Shown here piece after piece: positions 23,656 to 36,990 of a DNA stretch of 64,000 bases (positions are counted from its first letter, which is position 1; every line of letters starts with the position of its first letter). A program made the translations under genes and the position numbers. This DNA comes from Eopsaltria australis. Its lineage: Eukaryota; Chordata; Aves; Passeriformes; Petroicidae. The DNA lies in the NCBI GenBank assembly GCA_034509425.1, contig JAVTVJ010011652.1:1193001-1257000 (forward strand), given 5' to 3'. The notes below the pieces were generated by a model. That model worked only from the letters and a program-made list of their open reading frames with translations, ran no database searches and had not been told where the DNA came from.

Positions 23656-25950
23656 TAGTGCCAATTCACCGCACTTTAAAACAAAGCTATAAACACCAAG
23701 CATCGAACGCCACTTTCCCAATGAACAACTTCTTTAAAGCATCCTCAGTTTTCTCAGCTGGCGCCCGATGCAGCAGAATTCAGGGAGAGGAAGAGCCGTT
23801 CCTGCCGCTCAGGGCAGGGAGCACCGCAATGAGGGGGCTCTCAGGTAAACTGGCGGGGCTTATGCGGCAGATATTCGAGAATATTACCTTAACAAGGAAG
23901 TTATTTGAAAGCACTAACTCTGCCCATCATCCCAAGGTTGTTAGCCATTTAAATTTATGCCCGTAAATCTATTTAACACGCAAATCCGACACAGTTTTCC
24001 GAGCAGGCTGGCCCCTCGCCATCCGAGTCGTACTGTGAGAGTTATGGTTTCCCGGGACCGGGGAACCCAACGGAGCCCTCTCAATTCTGTTTTCCCCACC
24101 GGTGAGGTGGTGATGGTTTTGTGCAGTTAATTCTAAAATGCTTGGCAGCTTGCCCGTCAAACCATAAGCAATAGAAAAAAATGCAAACAAACTCTCGGTT
24201 TAATAGTCACCGGACAGTGCAACGAATCCACTGCAAACTGCTAATGGGTATCGGTGTCAACAGGTACGCGGCGAGAGCCTGATACTCTGCTCTCAATGGA
24301 AGACACTTCCCTCCTGAATGAGGATTATGTGCAAAATGCAACTTGGCAGAAGGATCCAAATTAAATTCATGCTTCAGTTAATTCAGATTAATTTTCCTGA
24401 TTGCCCTAGCACGCCCGACAACCAAACCCCTGTGTATGTTTGCTCCTTTTCTTTTAAAGAGTTGATACAAATCTCTTCTCCTGGGGAGTGTTGCAAGTTG
24501 CATATGCTGAAGATTGTGATTCTCTCAGGCATTAATTAGAGTAATAAAATACCTGAGATGTATTTGTATATCACTGTTATTACTACAAACATTAGTTTAG
24601 GATACTGGATCCGCTGTATGACCGTGTTTCCAGTGTTTTTTCACTAATACACTGCAAGCAACATTCCAGCTAATCATCTTAATGGAAATTAGAGAGGAAA
24701 ATGGTCTATTAGGCTATTTAATCTATCCTCACTCAGTAGCATTTTCTTACAGTTTTCAGTCCAGCCTTAAATTTAAAAATAGCCTGTAGGAATTATTCTG
24801 CAGTCTCCAGAGGTTGTTCTACCAACACGATAGCTCAGAAAGGCGTGAAAATTCACTAAAAAGAGGTTGCTAAAAAATGTTTTCTGATGGTCAGCTGTAT
24901 TTTCTTTCTTTGTGTTTCATTTTATTCCTTTGCTAGAAGTCACACATCCCTCTGACACCCTAAATATGTGTTCTCTCCTCTTCCTCTGTGCCCCTGTCAC
25001 CATGACCCTACGGTGATTTTAATGTGGGGTTTTGGGGTTTGTTGGGGTGTTTTTTTCCCTACAGAAGGTTAATAAAAGAGTGTGGGTTTAGCTCGGGCTT
25101 CATTCCAGGCAGCACCTTGACTACTCATTTACTTCCAAATTCTTGCCCTTTTTATTTTCCCCTATTTGTCACCTTGATGGCAAACAGCATAATCTTCCTT
25201 GCAGATTTATTTTTCCCTCTGAAATGATAGGAGAAGTTGGAAATTTGTTTGCTTTCACCCCAAGCTGCTTTCTCCACTGTTTCCTCTATGAAACATTTAC
25301 ATAGAGCTGGTACCCCACAGAGAACAAATGTATGGCGTGGCAGCATGTGGGAGCTTTCGGTGTCAGGGCACTACATTTTATGTCACAGTCTTAATGTAAT
25401 TTTACCTTCTTACTAAGGGTATGGTCTCCCTCACCCTCTCCCTGGCAGAATTACTCCTTACACAGGGATCTCCTGCCCCCTTCTCCATCTTCACTGTAAC
25501 CCCCAGTGCTTGTCCCTCCAGCACAGCCCCCATCTGTGCAGCTGATACAGCAGAGACACCGAGGACTCCAGCTGGGGGGGACACAGCCGTTTTCCGGGTG
25601 GTGTTTTATTCCATCTGCTTCCCCGTGCAGTTACTTAGCTGGCACCACTGGGAGAAGCAGCCACAGCAGGATGGCGAGCAGGGCTGAGGTGCAAAACCTG
25701 CTTAACCAGGCTCTGCCACCAAAATGATGTCACAGTGCTGCAGCACAGCTTTCAGTCCTCATGTGAAAGCTCTCGTGGTGTTGAGCCGATGTGAGTCAGC
25801 CTGGCCCGCTGCTTTTGGTGGTGGTCAGAGGCTTAGACACAACCCACGTCCCCTCCTGGCCTGCTTGTCCCCACAAGCTGCCCTCTGCTCAGATGACGTG
25901 CAATTCCCTCCCCTAGACTAGGCTGAATGCAGTCCAGTAATTGCCTGAGG

Positions 25951-26035
25951 AACAATAAATCATACATGAGACAAAGCATTCATTTACACCACTTTATTTC
26001 TGTAACAATGAGAGAAACTGAAATGGACCATTGTT
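25951..26035. promoter_or_regulatory. cluster of SOX-type binding motifs
   Basis: Within 85 bp there are AACAATAAA (25951), ACAAAGC (25971), AACAATG (26004) and CCATTGTT (26028), all fits to the SOX core WWCAAWG on one strand or the other. This is a plausible neural or eye enhancer fragment about 13 kb upstream of VAX1. It rests on motif density alone. Confidence 0.3.
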
Positions 26036-27378
26036 AAAGATCGCTATTTCCTGCTCTGTAATAAAAGTCTCATCTTCCCTGATGCTTGTTTATTTTATAA
26101 ATGTCTCTGCTTTGGCTTTCATATTTAGCTGCCAGCAGGACACCATTATTCCCTGGCAGCATTCTGTTCCTTCTCCATTGTCATTACTGCTGGAGTGATG
26201 TTATATTGCTGTGCTTGGCCTAGATGGTGGGGCTTTCTTATCCTGCATTTCCCATTGCTTTTCCCATCCAGGCTTCTGATGAGGCACAGAGCAGAGGTGG
26301 CAACACTTAAAAAGCAATGTTTTCATGGTTTATTAGCAATTCTGGTTTTTGCTTTAAAAAACCTCAACAACAAAACCCCCACCAACTACTGCTGTTTATT
26401 ATTATGTTTTCAAGGCCAGTCCAAGGAGAAGGACTGAGTTGAAGTGCACGGGTTGCACCTGCACTGCAGTCCTGAGACCCCAAGGACCCAGCGGGTCTCT
26501 ACTGTCCCACTTGTGGATACCACACCAAGGTGGCAGAGCCCCACGGCCTGCAATGGACTGTGAGGAAGTGAAAAAATGCAAAGACCCCGGGACACGAGCG
26601 CTGTTTTCACATTTTTTTCATCAAGTAGAGAGCTGTGTGTGTCAAGGGCAGGGGTAAGATCTCAACCCTGGTGCCTGTGCACCATCCAAGGGGCTGGGCA
26701 GGGTTGACCTGCCCAGATCCACTCATTTGAGTAGAGCAGAGTGCCAGTGTAGGGTGGCAAGATGAGCAGTGCCATCTTGGCAAAGCTTTTTGGACTCAGT
26801 GGGAGCATTTCCACAGATTTCAAGGACTTTGTATTATGCTCTTTAACATCTACAAATGAAAGACACTGTACTCAAGACAACCTATTTTTTAGGGCCACGT
26901 TGCCCTGCTGCCCATCTCTTTTGTTGATCTCAGAGCATCACCAGCAAACCAGCAAAACCAACAGCAAAGCCCTGGTAAGTACAACACTGCTCCTCCTTCC
27001 AAGAGCTGAAACCTAATAATCTCCCTAACTCTCCTATCCTTCAGTCATGCACACTGCATTCCCTTTAATATGGCTATGTCTCACTTCTCCTTCTTCTTCT
27101 TTTCTTTTTTAAACAAAATTCCCAAGTGGAGGTATCAAGGTTTTCCTACAGCTCTATTTCACTTAAAAAATAATTGGATCGTTATTTTCTGTAAGGATCA
27201 AACTTCAACAGCAAGTAATTTCTAGAGATGTCAAGTGGCTCAGCATAAAAGTTAATCTTGATCTATTGGTTTGTTAGGTGTGTTTACATCCAACCAGTTA
27301 GCTCTCCTTAAACAAAAGTGATTTAAAGCCCTTTCTGGAGAGCATGAAAATGATTCCCCCAGCACTTAGATCCTCAGG

Positions 27379-27496
27379 GCCATAATCCAACAAAAGCAGG
27401 CTTATCTTTAAGCATATGAGTAGCCCTGTCAAAGTCAATGGGGCTCCAGATGTGTTTAAAGATAAACACATACTTAAGTGCTTTGCTGTATTGGAA
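27379..27496. mobile_element. old palindromic MITE-like repeat
   Basis: The left half (TTATCTTTAAGCATATGAG...GCCCT) is an imperfect reverse complement of the right half (GGGGCTCCAGATGTG...TTTAAAGATAA), around a centre containing AAAGTCAATGGG. It resembles the amniote-wide palindromic repeats with a CCATTGAAGTCAATGG core known from turtles, crocodilians and birds. I cannot name the Repbase family. Confidence 0.6.
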
Positions 27497-29599
27497 CTCG
27501 TTGACTGTTTTATTTCCATTTCATTTCAATAGTAGACCTTTAATTTTGTATATAGAGGCAGAGGATTCTTGACTGGTACATTAGAATATTATTTTCAAAA
27601 AGGTTGAATAGGGAAATCCCAACATTATAGAAGTAATCTTTAATTATTCAGATGACTTATTTCAACTGCTATGAATTTTTATTGTTTGGCTTGTTTTACT
27701 CAGGACAGAAGCACTGCAAACAGAATTGAGCCACAAAGCTCTGCAAGGCTCCACCCCAGTGTTACAAGTTCAACATCCCACTTTAGGGAAGTTGCTTCAC
27801 CTGCTCAGGCTTCAGCTCACCTCTGCAAAAATGAAGACTATTAGCATTTCCTTTATCTCACTTCAGTTGCCTAGTAAATGCTTGGACAAGGATTTGATAA
27901 TAGAAAATGCTGAAAGCTGCTTCTATTGAAAAAATAAAACTGGAAAAAATATTGATTGCAAACTTGCTTTGGCAAAAAAAAAATACGAGTTTTCCACGTG
28001 CTCTAGTGATCAAATTGATCAAAGAGCAATTTTATGCAACTGTTTCTTAACATTTCAGAGAATGAGCTCTGCTATTCTGGATGACTGAGCTCCAGATGAA
28101 GGTGCAGCAGCAAAATCATCCCTGTGAATTAAGCTGAGGAAGCTGAGCTTTATTGCCCAGTGCATTATAAGGGATGATCACCTATATGGCTTTTCTGTGA
28201 AATGCATTTGGGTTGGATGGCTTTTTTGGACACTCCATCTGCTTAAAGGCCTCCTCTGGCAGGGTCTGTGCTGTGTGCCATGCCTGCCCCACCTGCCCTG
28301 CTGCAGGCAGGGCTTCAAACCCAGCTGAAAGCCCCCACCAAAGCACAAGTGTCAGCACCCAGCCGTGCAGAGCAGTGCTTGGGAGGCAGGAGGGTGGAAG
28401 GCAGGCGGGGAGGTGCATCACATGCTGTGTCTCCAGATCCTCCTGAGACTCCTCCTGGAGGAAGAGACAGCCTTTGGGCTCATCTATATTTCAGCTACTC
28501 CAGTGACTGCAGCTCATGCAGAGTAATGGCTGGTGGTCAGACACAGCAGCACTGCTCTGGCTTTTCCTGCAGCTCCCACCACCCCTGCACAGGATGGGCA
28601 GGGTGCTGTGTCTGCCCTGCTCCTGGCAGGGCCAGAGCTGCATGGAAACACCCTGCTGCACAAGCTGTGGGTGTGGAAAGGGCTGCAAGGCAAGCACACG
28701 TCCCTTTTATTCCGGTCAGATTGCAGGCAACTGGATAGATCCCATTTAAAAGGAAGGGGATGGGAGGGAGGTACTCAAAGAGTGGGAACATAATGAAATG
28801 AAAAGAAATCCAGATGTGGTGTTCATTTGCCTGAAAGGGCCGTTGCCTGGGCCTTCCCACGCAGTGCAACAATTGCCACTCCATCTGCTGAGGAAGCAGC
28901 TATTCACATCTTCACACGGAGCAGCCTTCCCAGGGCACAGCACAGGGCTGCCTGTGACACCCAGGTTTGCAGCACAACTCAACAGCCACCTGCCAGTGTG
29001 GCACCATCACCAAACTTGGGCAAGTGGGGGATGTCCTTTTCCCCAGCTGAAAAGGCTTTACAGGAATGAATGTGGCAACATGGCCCCATGGGCCACACAG
29101 CATCTCCCCATCTCATGTCTTGAGGTGACAGAGGCATGGCCAGGTAAGATAACAGAGAGAAAACTGATTCTGTGTAGATGTCCACTGACTTGTGCTGCTT
29201 AATTCAAGGCAAGGCACTGGCCTGTGCTTGGCAGGAGAAGGACTGAGTGGTTACTCCAGACTTGAGGTTCTACAACACCTTTTTATTTTGTCCCAGCTGA
29301 CATTTATCTCCTCTCAGTAGCTCAGCTCTCCATTTCCCCTTTGCCGTGTCTATTCTGTCAGGGAACTTGCTGGCTGCTTTATTGCCTTGAATGTCCAGCT
29401 CTTCTGCTATTCTTTTCACATCTGTACAGTCATTTGTCCTTTTCCTTCTGAATCAGAGCACCACTCCAAACAAACTCCCTGTGAAGCACAGTCTATTATC
29501 CCTTTTCTCCACAAAGCGGTTTTGATTTTTCATATGCAATGCACTATACAAAAATAAAAAACCTCGTACTGTCTTAATAGCCTAATTCTTAAACAGTTA

Positions 29600-29680
29600 T
29601 GGCCTCATTCTCCTTCAAAGTACATAATTCCCATTGACAGCAGTGGGAACCCTGCCAACACAATGGTGAATTAGTTCCCA
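29600..29680. mobile_element. degenerate palindromic repeat
   Basis: The centre reads TTCCCATTG ACAG CAGTGGGAA (29628-29649), a near-perfect inverted repeat of the same CCATTGA...TCAATGG type as the element at 27.4 kb. The outer arms are too diverged to fix its ends. Confidence 0.4.
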
Positions 29681-30834
29681 TGAAAAAAAAAAAAGATGCA
29701 GACACCAAAAGGTCCAGTTTTGCACTTCATTAGGAGGAAATGAAGGTAGAGCGGACAAAAAAGAAAAGACCAAGACACAAAATTGTATGGAACAGTCTCA
29801 TACTAACCAGGCAGTAGGTTGCTAGCTGAGAAATCATTGGAATTGACCCTAATGTGGCAGGAGTGTGAATCAAGAGCAATTTTAATAACATCAGTAGCAC
29901 CTCATCCCTGTGAAAAAGCTTGGAATCAGCCCTCAGAGCTGTGCTTTCTCCTGAGCTGGCAAAAGCTGGGACAGCTGTACCTTTACCTGCCTCCTCTTAC
30001 CTGGCACGTGGGGACCTGAGTGAGAGTTCCAAGAACATTTTGTAATCTTGCCAAACGTTTGTCCTTCACAGCCAGACATCACGTGGGTGCTGTCTGTGCC
30101 ATATTAAAGGGCAGGGAGAGGGTGGCATCATTTCCACACCTGAGGACCCAACAATGGGGGCTTGGCAGTTATTCAGCTTCCCTGCTGTTTAACGCCTCTG
30201 TTTTCTGAAAATTTTTTTTCTTTTCTTGGTGGATGGTCTTGGGGTTGGAGCACTTCCCTGGGGATCTCACTCTGTCTCTCTGGCACAACTGGGAAAGCAC
30301 AGCATTCCCTGGGCTTCTTTTTTCTCTATATACAATAAAACAAAATAAAAATAATAATTTCTTCCATCTATAAAAATAAAAGAAACCGTATTTCTTCTCT
30401 TATCTAATTAGTTTGTGTTAGGTTGTTAAAAACTTAAAGAACGCTCAATCTTTTTGCATGGCATCTAATCCATCAAGAGCACAAACAGATATGGGGATTC
30501 CTGATTCTTTTAATGTAGCATCACTTTTCTTGTGCTGTTCAATGGTAGAAACATCCTAGCAATAAAAAATAGACAATCAATAGCCTAGTAATACACAAAT
30601 CTTTAGAAACATGCTATTATTTGAGATTTGGATCTCTGTTACTTAGATGAATAAGCAAAACTATAACTACACCTGGAGTGCTTTATATTCATAAATAGGA
30701 AACTGGGAAATATGGTGAAAATTGCCATACTTCCGGCCAAAGTGTTTTTTCCTGACAATGAAACTGTTATATGCCCACCACTGCTCCTTTCACACAAAAG
30801 TGAGTCTTGCAATTCAGGCAGCAAGATCTGGATG

Positions 30835-30985
30835 CCAGGATATCTTAAAATCCTAGAATTGGTAAAGACCTTTAGGATCTTCAGCCATCAACCCAGCACC
30901 ACCACAATGTTCATCATTAAACCACGTTCTCAAGTGCCACATCCACATTTTTGGGAACACTTCCAGAGATGGTGGAATCACCTTA
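30835..30985 (-). mobile_element. CR1 LINE 3' end, reverse orientation
   Basis: Read on the plus strand, the order is TCCTAGAATTGGTAAAGACC, TCAACCCAGCACCACCA, TTAAACCACGTTCTCAAGTGC, CACATCCACATTT and CACTTCCAGAGATGGTGG. This matches the reverse complement of a common avian CR1 3' end that starts near a 'gattctatga' terminus. The copy is diverged and 5'-truncated. Confidence 0.75.
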
Positions 30986-31544
30986 TCTAACGTAGACTAT
31001 TTCCTTCTAGGAACTGGAAAACATAATAAATCATCCTTCTTGAGCCCCCAGAGGGGGAATGCACCCTCTGCCACAGAGATGCCCAAGAAGTTTGGTTTCC
31101 AAGTCTTGCATATCCCTTTGTCAAAGGAATCTGTGGGAGTGCACCAGTGCAGAAGATCTCTTTTTCTTATTGCTCTTCTCCTCCTTGTCCTTGCCCATGC
31201 TCTGTAGAAACAAAAAGGACACCAGTGGTCCAAACTTCAACAAGCTTGGCTTTACAGAACCTCACTTCTGAGCTGCCCTCCACATTTAGGATTAATGTTG
31301 ACTGCTATCCCAAATGTACTACTCTAGTTTTTTCCTTCCCAATGCCACCAGTCTTTCTGGTATCTTACATGGTATCCTACTCCTGGTACTTCAAGGAAGA
31401 ACAAACTAAATCCCAAACTGATGCACTCCTGCATCACTCCCCAGTGTGAGCAGTGCCCAGCCCTGGGTGTAAGATTCAATCAGGCTGATCACTGTTTTCA
31501 ACCTCATGTAATGAGTTAATCCCAACAACGTCCAATTCACTTTA

Positions 31545-31790
31545 AAATCAGGCCAAGGTATTTGTCTCAGTAACCTCCTGCAACAGCAGCTCCCACAGGT
31601 GATGAGACGTGTCTGGGCATTTATTTTTCATTCTAAATTTGCTGGGTTTAAATTTAACCTGGTGCTTATTCTCATGTGACAAAATAAAAAGAGAGTCCAA
31701 TGTTCAGTGCTTGAGAATTTTGACTTCCACAATCATCTCCATTTTCATCTTCTTCTCATTAAAATAATTCCAGCCTTTGCCATGTCTTGT
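31545..31790 (-). mobile_element. ancient CR1-like fragment
   Basis: Plus-strand text such as TTCATTCTAAATTTGCTGGG, TTTAACCTGGTGCTTATTC and TCATGTGACAAAATAAA follows the reverse complement of an old amniote CR1/L3 segment, which typically reads '...aaatttgctg...ttctcatgttatg...'. The divergence is high. The assignment is from memory of the family pattern and needs a RepeatMasker run. Confidence 0.45.
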
Positions 31791-34700
31791 GTATTAATCC
31801 TAGCAGCTCTGTAACTATTCTTTATTTGAATTTCTTGAACATTTTTTTGACTCTACTATGGACCTCAAGAGAGAAGAGGATAAAGAGAATGAACACAGAT
31901 TTAATGTGTAATTATGGCACAATCCTGCTATATGGCATAAACCAGTTATCCTGATGGTTTTTTGGCATCCTGCTCTATCATTATGTAATAAAACCAAATA
32001 GTGTCTTATTTTTTTTAAGCTTCTGCTAAAGGTTCAGGTAAATCAGACACTGATGACTTCGGTGCCACATTCTTTTCCCTCAGAGGTTGCAGGAAATTCA
32101 GGGCTTTTCAGATTATTCAAGCCATACAGTTGACCACTGATGATTTACATTACTTTTCATTTAGCCACATTCAGAGCTGTGTGCCATCGTGCTGCTCACC
32201 CTCCCAGTGTGTTTAAATCCACCAGATGAAGTATTCACCATACAGTGAACTCATCCCAAGCCAACCCACCATCTCCAATGGCTTTTAACTAACCAAAGTG
32301 CACTGATTTTTTGCCTACTTTTTCAATCATTTTCCATGGCGAAATGGTAGGAAGCACACTGAATCTTTATTTCTAGAGGTCCCTCTGAAATACTGCTACA
32401 TTTTGGGTAACAAAACCCTGCCAGCATTCAAGCTACATATTCAGTCCAAAAATTTCTTGTGAATGTGACTGTGTCTCCCTTCATATTATGAGTGGACCTT
32501 CAAGATCCATGGTTCAATAATTTTATGTTTAGGCTCTTATTTGTTGGATGTAACCAAAAGATCCAGGTAGACAAAGCTTTCCAGAAGAGATTTGATTTTG
32601 TTTGTGGCTTGTACTTGTGGTTGCTGTTGACATTTTCCATTTTCATATGGGGAATGAATTAATCACATGATAATGAAGTAAAAACAACAATTAAAAAAAT
32701 CAAAGTTAAACCCTTTCAGAAAGATTTTCACCAAGTCTACTGGATGCCTTCTAGGTGAGCCTTAAGATGATGTCAGGGTTTATCTCAGCCCAGAGTGAAG
32801 GGACAGTTTCCAATCTCTCCCATCATTCCAGTTTCCAGCTGGTACCTAGGGAACAGACTCAGATCAAAATGATTGTCCTCTGCAGCCTTCCCTGGGTCCT
32901 TGGGACCATGCTTATGAGTTTTTGAGACACTCTTTGTGTTCAATCTGATCTGACTTAAGCTTTCAAAATCAAAGAATTAAATGGTTTTAACCCAAAATTC
33001 GACTTTTTTTTCATTTACTGCAAAGGTCTTCAGTGTTAAAACTCCAAGTATTGGAAAGAGTACAGTTCATATCTGTTATCCTGGACACGTCACCTTTGCA
33101 AACATCTCTTCTTGTTTAAACCTTCAAGCCTGCTTTTATTGGCTCTGTGAAAAAAATCTGACTGTGAGAGTTTTAGCACCAATGGAAAAGGCTCATGGTC
33201 TAACAGCTTTTGAGGTGGTAAATACTCATGAGTGCTCGAGGCAAGCTGGTAAAGCTCACTCCCCTCTCAGGAGAGGGTGAAATGGAGGCAGAGGGAGTCT
33301 GAGTGCTCAGGTACTGGTGATTACAGAGGGAATCAGTGACATGGGTGAGGCTGAAACCAAAGGCTCTCAATCTGCTGTCAGAGAACAAACAGAATTTCCT
33401 CTTAAATCACAGTTTTCCCTCATGGAAAGAACCCTGTCTCAGCCCTGTTCAGATGGCTTGCATAAGCCACGGGCATGATACAGGCAATAAAGCTTTGTAT
33501 TAAGCTACTGTCCAGATTGATAACTGTAAGGAGCATCTCATAATGACCACAACGTGATTAGTCATGATACACGTGTGATACCCATGCTCATTATTACTGG
33601 CCTCCAGAACAGCACTGCTGAGTCCTGCCAATACGCCCAGTTCAGTATCTGGAGGAGACAATACTGCAATTACTGCCAAAGTATGCTGGAGAATTCAGAA
33701 GCAGCTAGTTCAGGATTCTGCACCAGGCTGGCAATCAGGAGCACAGCAAAGCATGGGAAGGCAGCAGCTACAAGGACTAACACAAGGATCTGATGCTTTA
33801 TTTTAAATAGATGGATGTGCCTTTTTATTTTAAACACTTGTCCTGCAGAATGGGTGGAATGCATGGGGCACTGGCCTGAAGAGCACAACACCTGCATGAG
33901 ACCTGATGGAGCCTATTTGGAAACAGATACATCCTAATTTCATAACAATATTTGGTGTTCTTGCCCACTTCTAAGGCAGAGAGAAATCATCTTTGTTTTG
34001 CTGTTGTACCCATTAGATTTCTTGTGAGCCTGTGACATTTAATTCCACGTAAAATCCACCATGTACATCTTTTATGCCACAACCCAGAGACCCATGTGCC
34101 ATTGAACAGCACAAATGTACCTGAGCATCAATCCTTGGAAAGTCTGGGAAACAGGAATTAGAGCCGTTTCTAGCCATGTAGGCTACCAGAAACATGATAG
34201 CCTTACCTTCCACTTCACCCAGAGAGCTGAACTGAGTCAGACTCCAACCCCTTCCTTCAAAGACAGTATAAAGTTTCCAGATAGAAACACATTCCTGTTC
34301 TTCAAGGATACTGCTCCCCTCTGTGGGAAAAGTCCATTTTCCAGGCTCACTTGCAGGAGATGAAGGCAATTCACACTACAACAAATCACCCTCTGCAACA
34401 GAGGGCTCAGCACATGCCTCCTAAGTGTCCCCCAAACACACAGCAGCATGTGCATTTTGAAATTTCCAGAGTTCATCTTCAGTTGTAAGGAAATTTCCTC
34501 ACCACCAGTGAGTAACTGCAAGAGCAGCAGAGCTATTAATTAGGCTCTGCACTTTGTTTTGAGAGGGTACTCAAGGTTCCTGTTGGTCAACCCATCACTG
34601 GGACTTGTGGGAAAGAAGAACCCTCTGGTGAGCCTTCATCTTGATGAAGATCCTCTTCTTCTGCACTCACAGAGTGTCATTCACAATGGACAGGAATGTC

Positions 34701-36830
34701 CTATCCAAGAGAAATGTAGCATTGGTGCACATGATAATGAGGTTTTTCTGTCTCTTTTCCTTGACATTACCACATGTATCATTTTGAGTAACCACGATAC
34801 TCTCTGTTAATTGGAAATAACAAGGAAGTTTTTCAGCCCCAAGTTATCAGTTCCCATCTCCTGTATCCAAACAGGAGTACCCAAAAAAAAGACTAGAAGC
34901 TCCTTGCCAAATACATCTGTAAATTCAAAAGCAAATAATCTGAACCAAAATAATCAGGAAAATTAATGAAATAAAAATCTGCTTAGGGCTATTAAACATA
35001 AATCTTTGAGTCAGAAGATCTCTGAACCATGATTTTTTAGCTTGAAACTTCTAGTTTCATCAACAAAGAAGAGCATAAGAAGCAGTAGCTATAATGTATA
35101 TCTCTCCTGTACATGAAATAGAGATAAAAATATTATAAATGGTGCAATCAATGAGAAACAGATTTTTCAGTCTTCTTCCTACATGCTAGTGCGAACTGAG
35201 AAAAATGTATTTGAAAAGGAGCAAAGTCTACACAGCAAAGAACAGCCAGGGAGCACCTGTGTAGTGTGCTAAGGCATTTTAAGCATTATTTGAAGGGAAA
35301 AGAAGAACCCTTTAATCTGCTTATCCAGTGACACATGAGTGTGGATGTGAGAGTGCTGAAGCTACAGACAGCCCTGGAGTTGTGACAGTAAGAAAGGGAC
35401 ATATTATACCCTGAGGGAACATAACATTCAAGAATTATTTAAATATATTGTGGGGGAGAAAAATGAATGAGAACAGGTGAAAGGAAATTTAGTGACTGCT
35501 GGACTAAGGAAAATGTTGCTTTTGTAAGTGGTAAAATTCTGATTTTCCCAGAGCTCTTCTGGATGTTGCTATTTGTTGCAGATGAGCGGGCCTCAATTAA
35601 AGTAACTGAGCTGTGTTTGGACAGGCTTGTCTGCTCACTACAAGTTTCCTGCAGGATTAGACTCATTATTTGAATTTCCAGATCTTCAACAGTGCTGTGT
35701 TCATAATGTGTGAAAGCAAATTTAACTGATTCAATTGGGAGAATCCTCTTTATACCACTGAATTCTGTGGGCAAAAAGATCCTCGAAATGTATTTATCAT
35801 AATATGGCACAAGAAGAATAAAATTCCCCTGCTCTTTACTGAGCTTTGGATCAGGCGCTTGTCAAAAAAAAAAAAAACAAAAAAAAACCCACAAGATTAT
35901 GACACGAACATAATATTTAATCTCCAGATTAAAATTACACTGCTTCAAACAGTGTAATTGAGTTCAATAGCTCCATGTTTATTATTATGGCCTATGCATA
36001 GAGATTAGCATAAAGAAAACTATGGGGGGAAATGTCATACATACACCCACACACCTATGCAAACATAATTATAATTGCTCTCTGTATTTCACTGTAGACC
36101 TTTCACGGGAATCACTGTGACTATTCTGTCTAAAGTAAAATCTGTTGAGTAAAAATGTTTGTAGCAGAACTTTATTTTGCTTGGCATTAAACAGACATGT
36201 CCAGCTGGGACTGTTGGTGGTGCTCTGCCTATGCACACACACACGTGTGTGTTTATCTATATCACACAACAAAGCTGGCCTGCTAAGCACAGCCTACACT
36301 TCAGCTACATGAAAAATGTCACTAATCAGCATCCACTTGTTGCATTTCCCTGTGAAAGACCAAATCTCTCCGAAATGTACAGTTTCCTGAGCATCCCTTC
36401 ACCCAACAGGCCTTTGAACAAATCCATGAGGAAATGAACTCGCTCCATCCTCTCTCTGTAGCTGCATGAAGCCTTGCACCGTGGGGCTGTGGCTGGTTTA
36501 GGGCCCCTGGGTGTGGCTGCCATACAAGTAGGAACTAACAACAACAGAGCACCACAGATCACTGAGAGGCATTGGCTGTATGGGAAAATGAAACCTGGTC
36601 CATAATGGGGATGTTCCACATCTGGTTGTATGTATAAATACAGTTGAGTTAAATGTAATAAATGAGAGGGTTTGGGAAAAATCTTAGGGACACCTCACCA
36701 ATCTCAATCTGACTTTTCAGACAATGACAACATAAATAAATGATGCTGTGATTTGTGGAAAAATGACAAAGATTTGAGATTTCCACTAAAGACAACTTCA
36801 CTGAAATGTGCCTATGAATTGCCATCTTAT

Positions 36831-36990
36831 TTTCCTTTCCTTTCCTTTCCTTTCCTTTCCTTTCCTTTCCTTTCCTTTCCTTTCCTTTCCTTTCCTTTCC
36901 TTTCCTTTCCTTTCCTTTCCTTTCCTTTCCTTTCCTTTCCTTTCCTTTCCTTTCCTTTCCTTTCCTTTCCTTTCCTTTCCTTTCCTTTCC
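36831..36990 (+). repeat. perfect (TTTCC)32 microsatellite
   Basis: 160 bp of uninterrupted TTTCC, 32 copies, polypyrimidine on the plus strand. Such long perfection implies recent expansion and probably length polymorphism. The periodic FPFLS / KERKG frames on the two strands are artefacts of the repeat. It lies 2.2 kb upstream of the VAX1 start codon. Confidence 0.98.

Larger units (their letters stand above)
23660..36830. other. intergenic, no gene seen
   Basis: Thirteen kilobases without a recognisable exon. Contents that can be named are listed separately: a SOX-motif cluster (25.95 kb), two old palindromic repeats (27.4 and 29.6 kb), CR1 remnants (30.8 and 31.5 kb), and short homopolymer runs (A-rich at 29683-29695 and about 35864-35886). 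The AT-rich block at about 35890-36150 has homeodomain-like TAATT sites. Confidence 0.5.

Noticed and set aside
22102..23669. Three long minus-strand frames (364, 408 and 426 codons) and matching plus-strand frames
   Set aside because: They are products of GC-rich CpG island sequence and of the simple repeats, all overlapping each other and rich in Pro/Ala/Arg or Lys/Glu.
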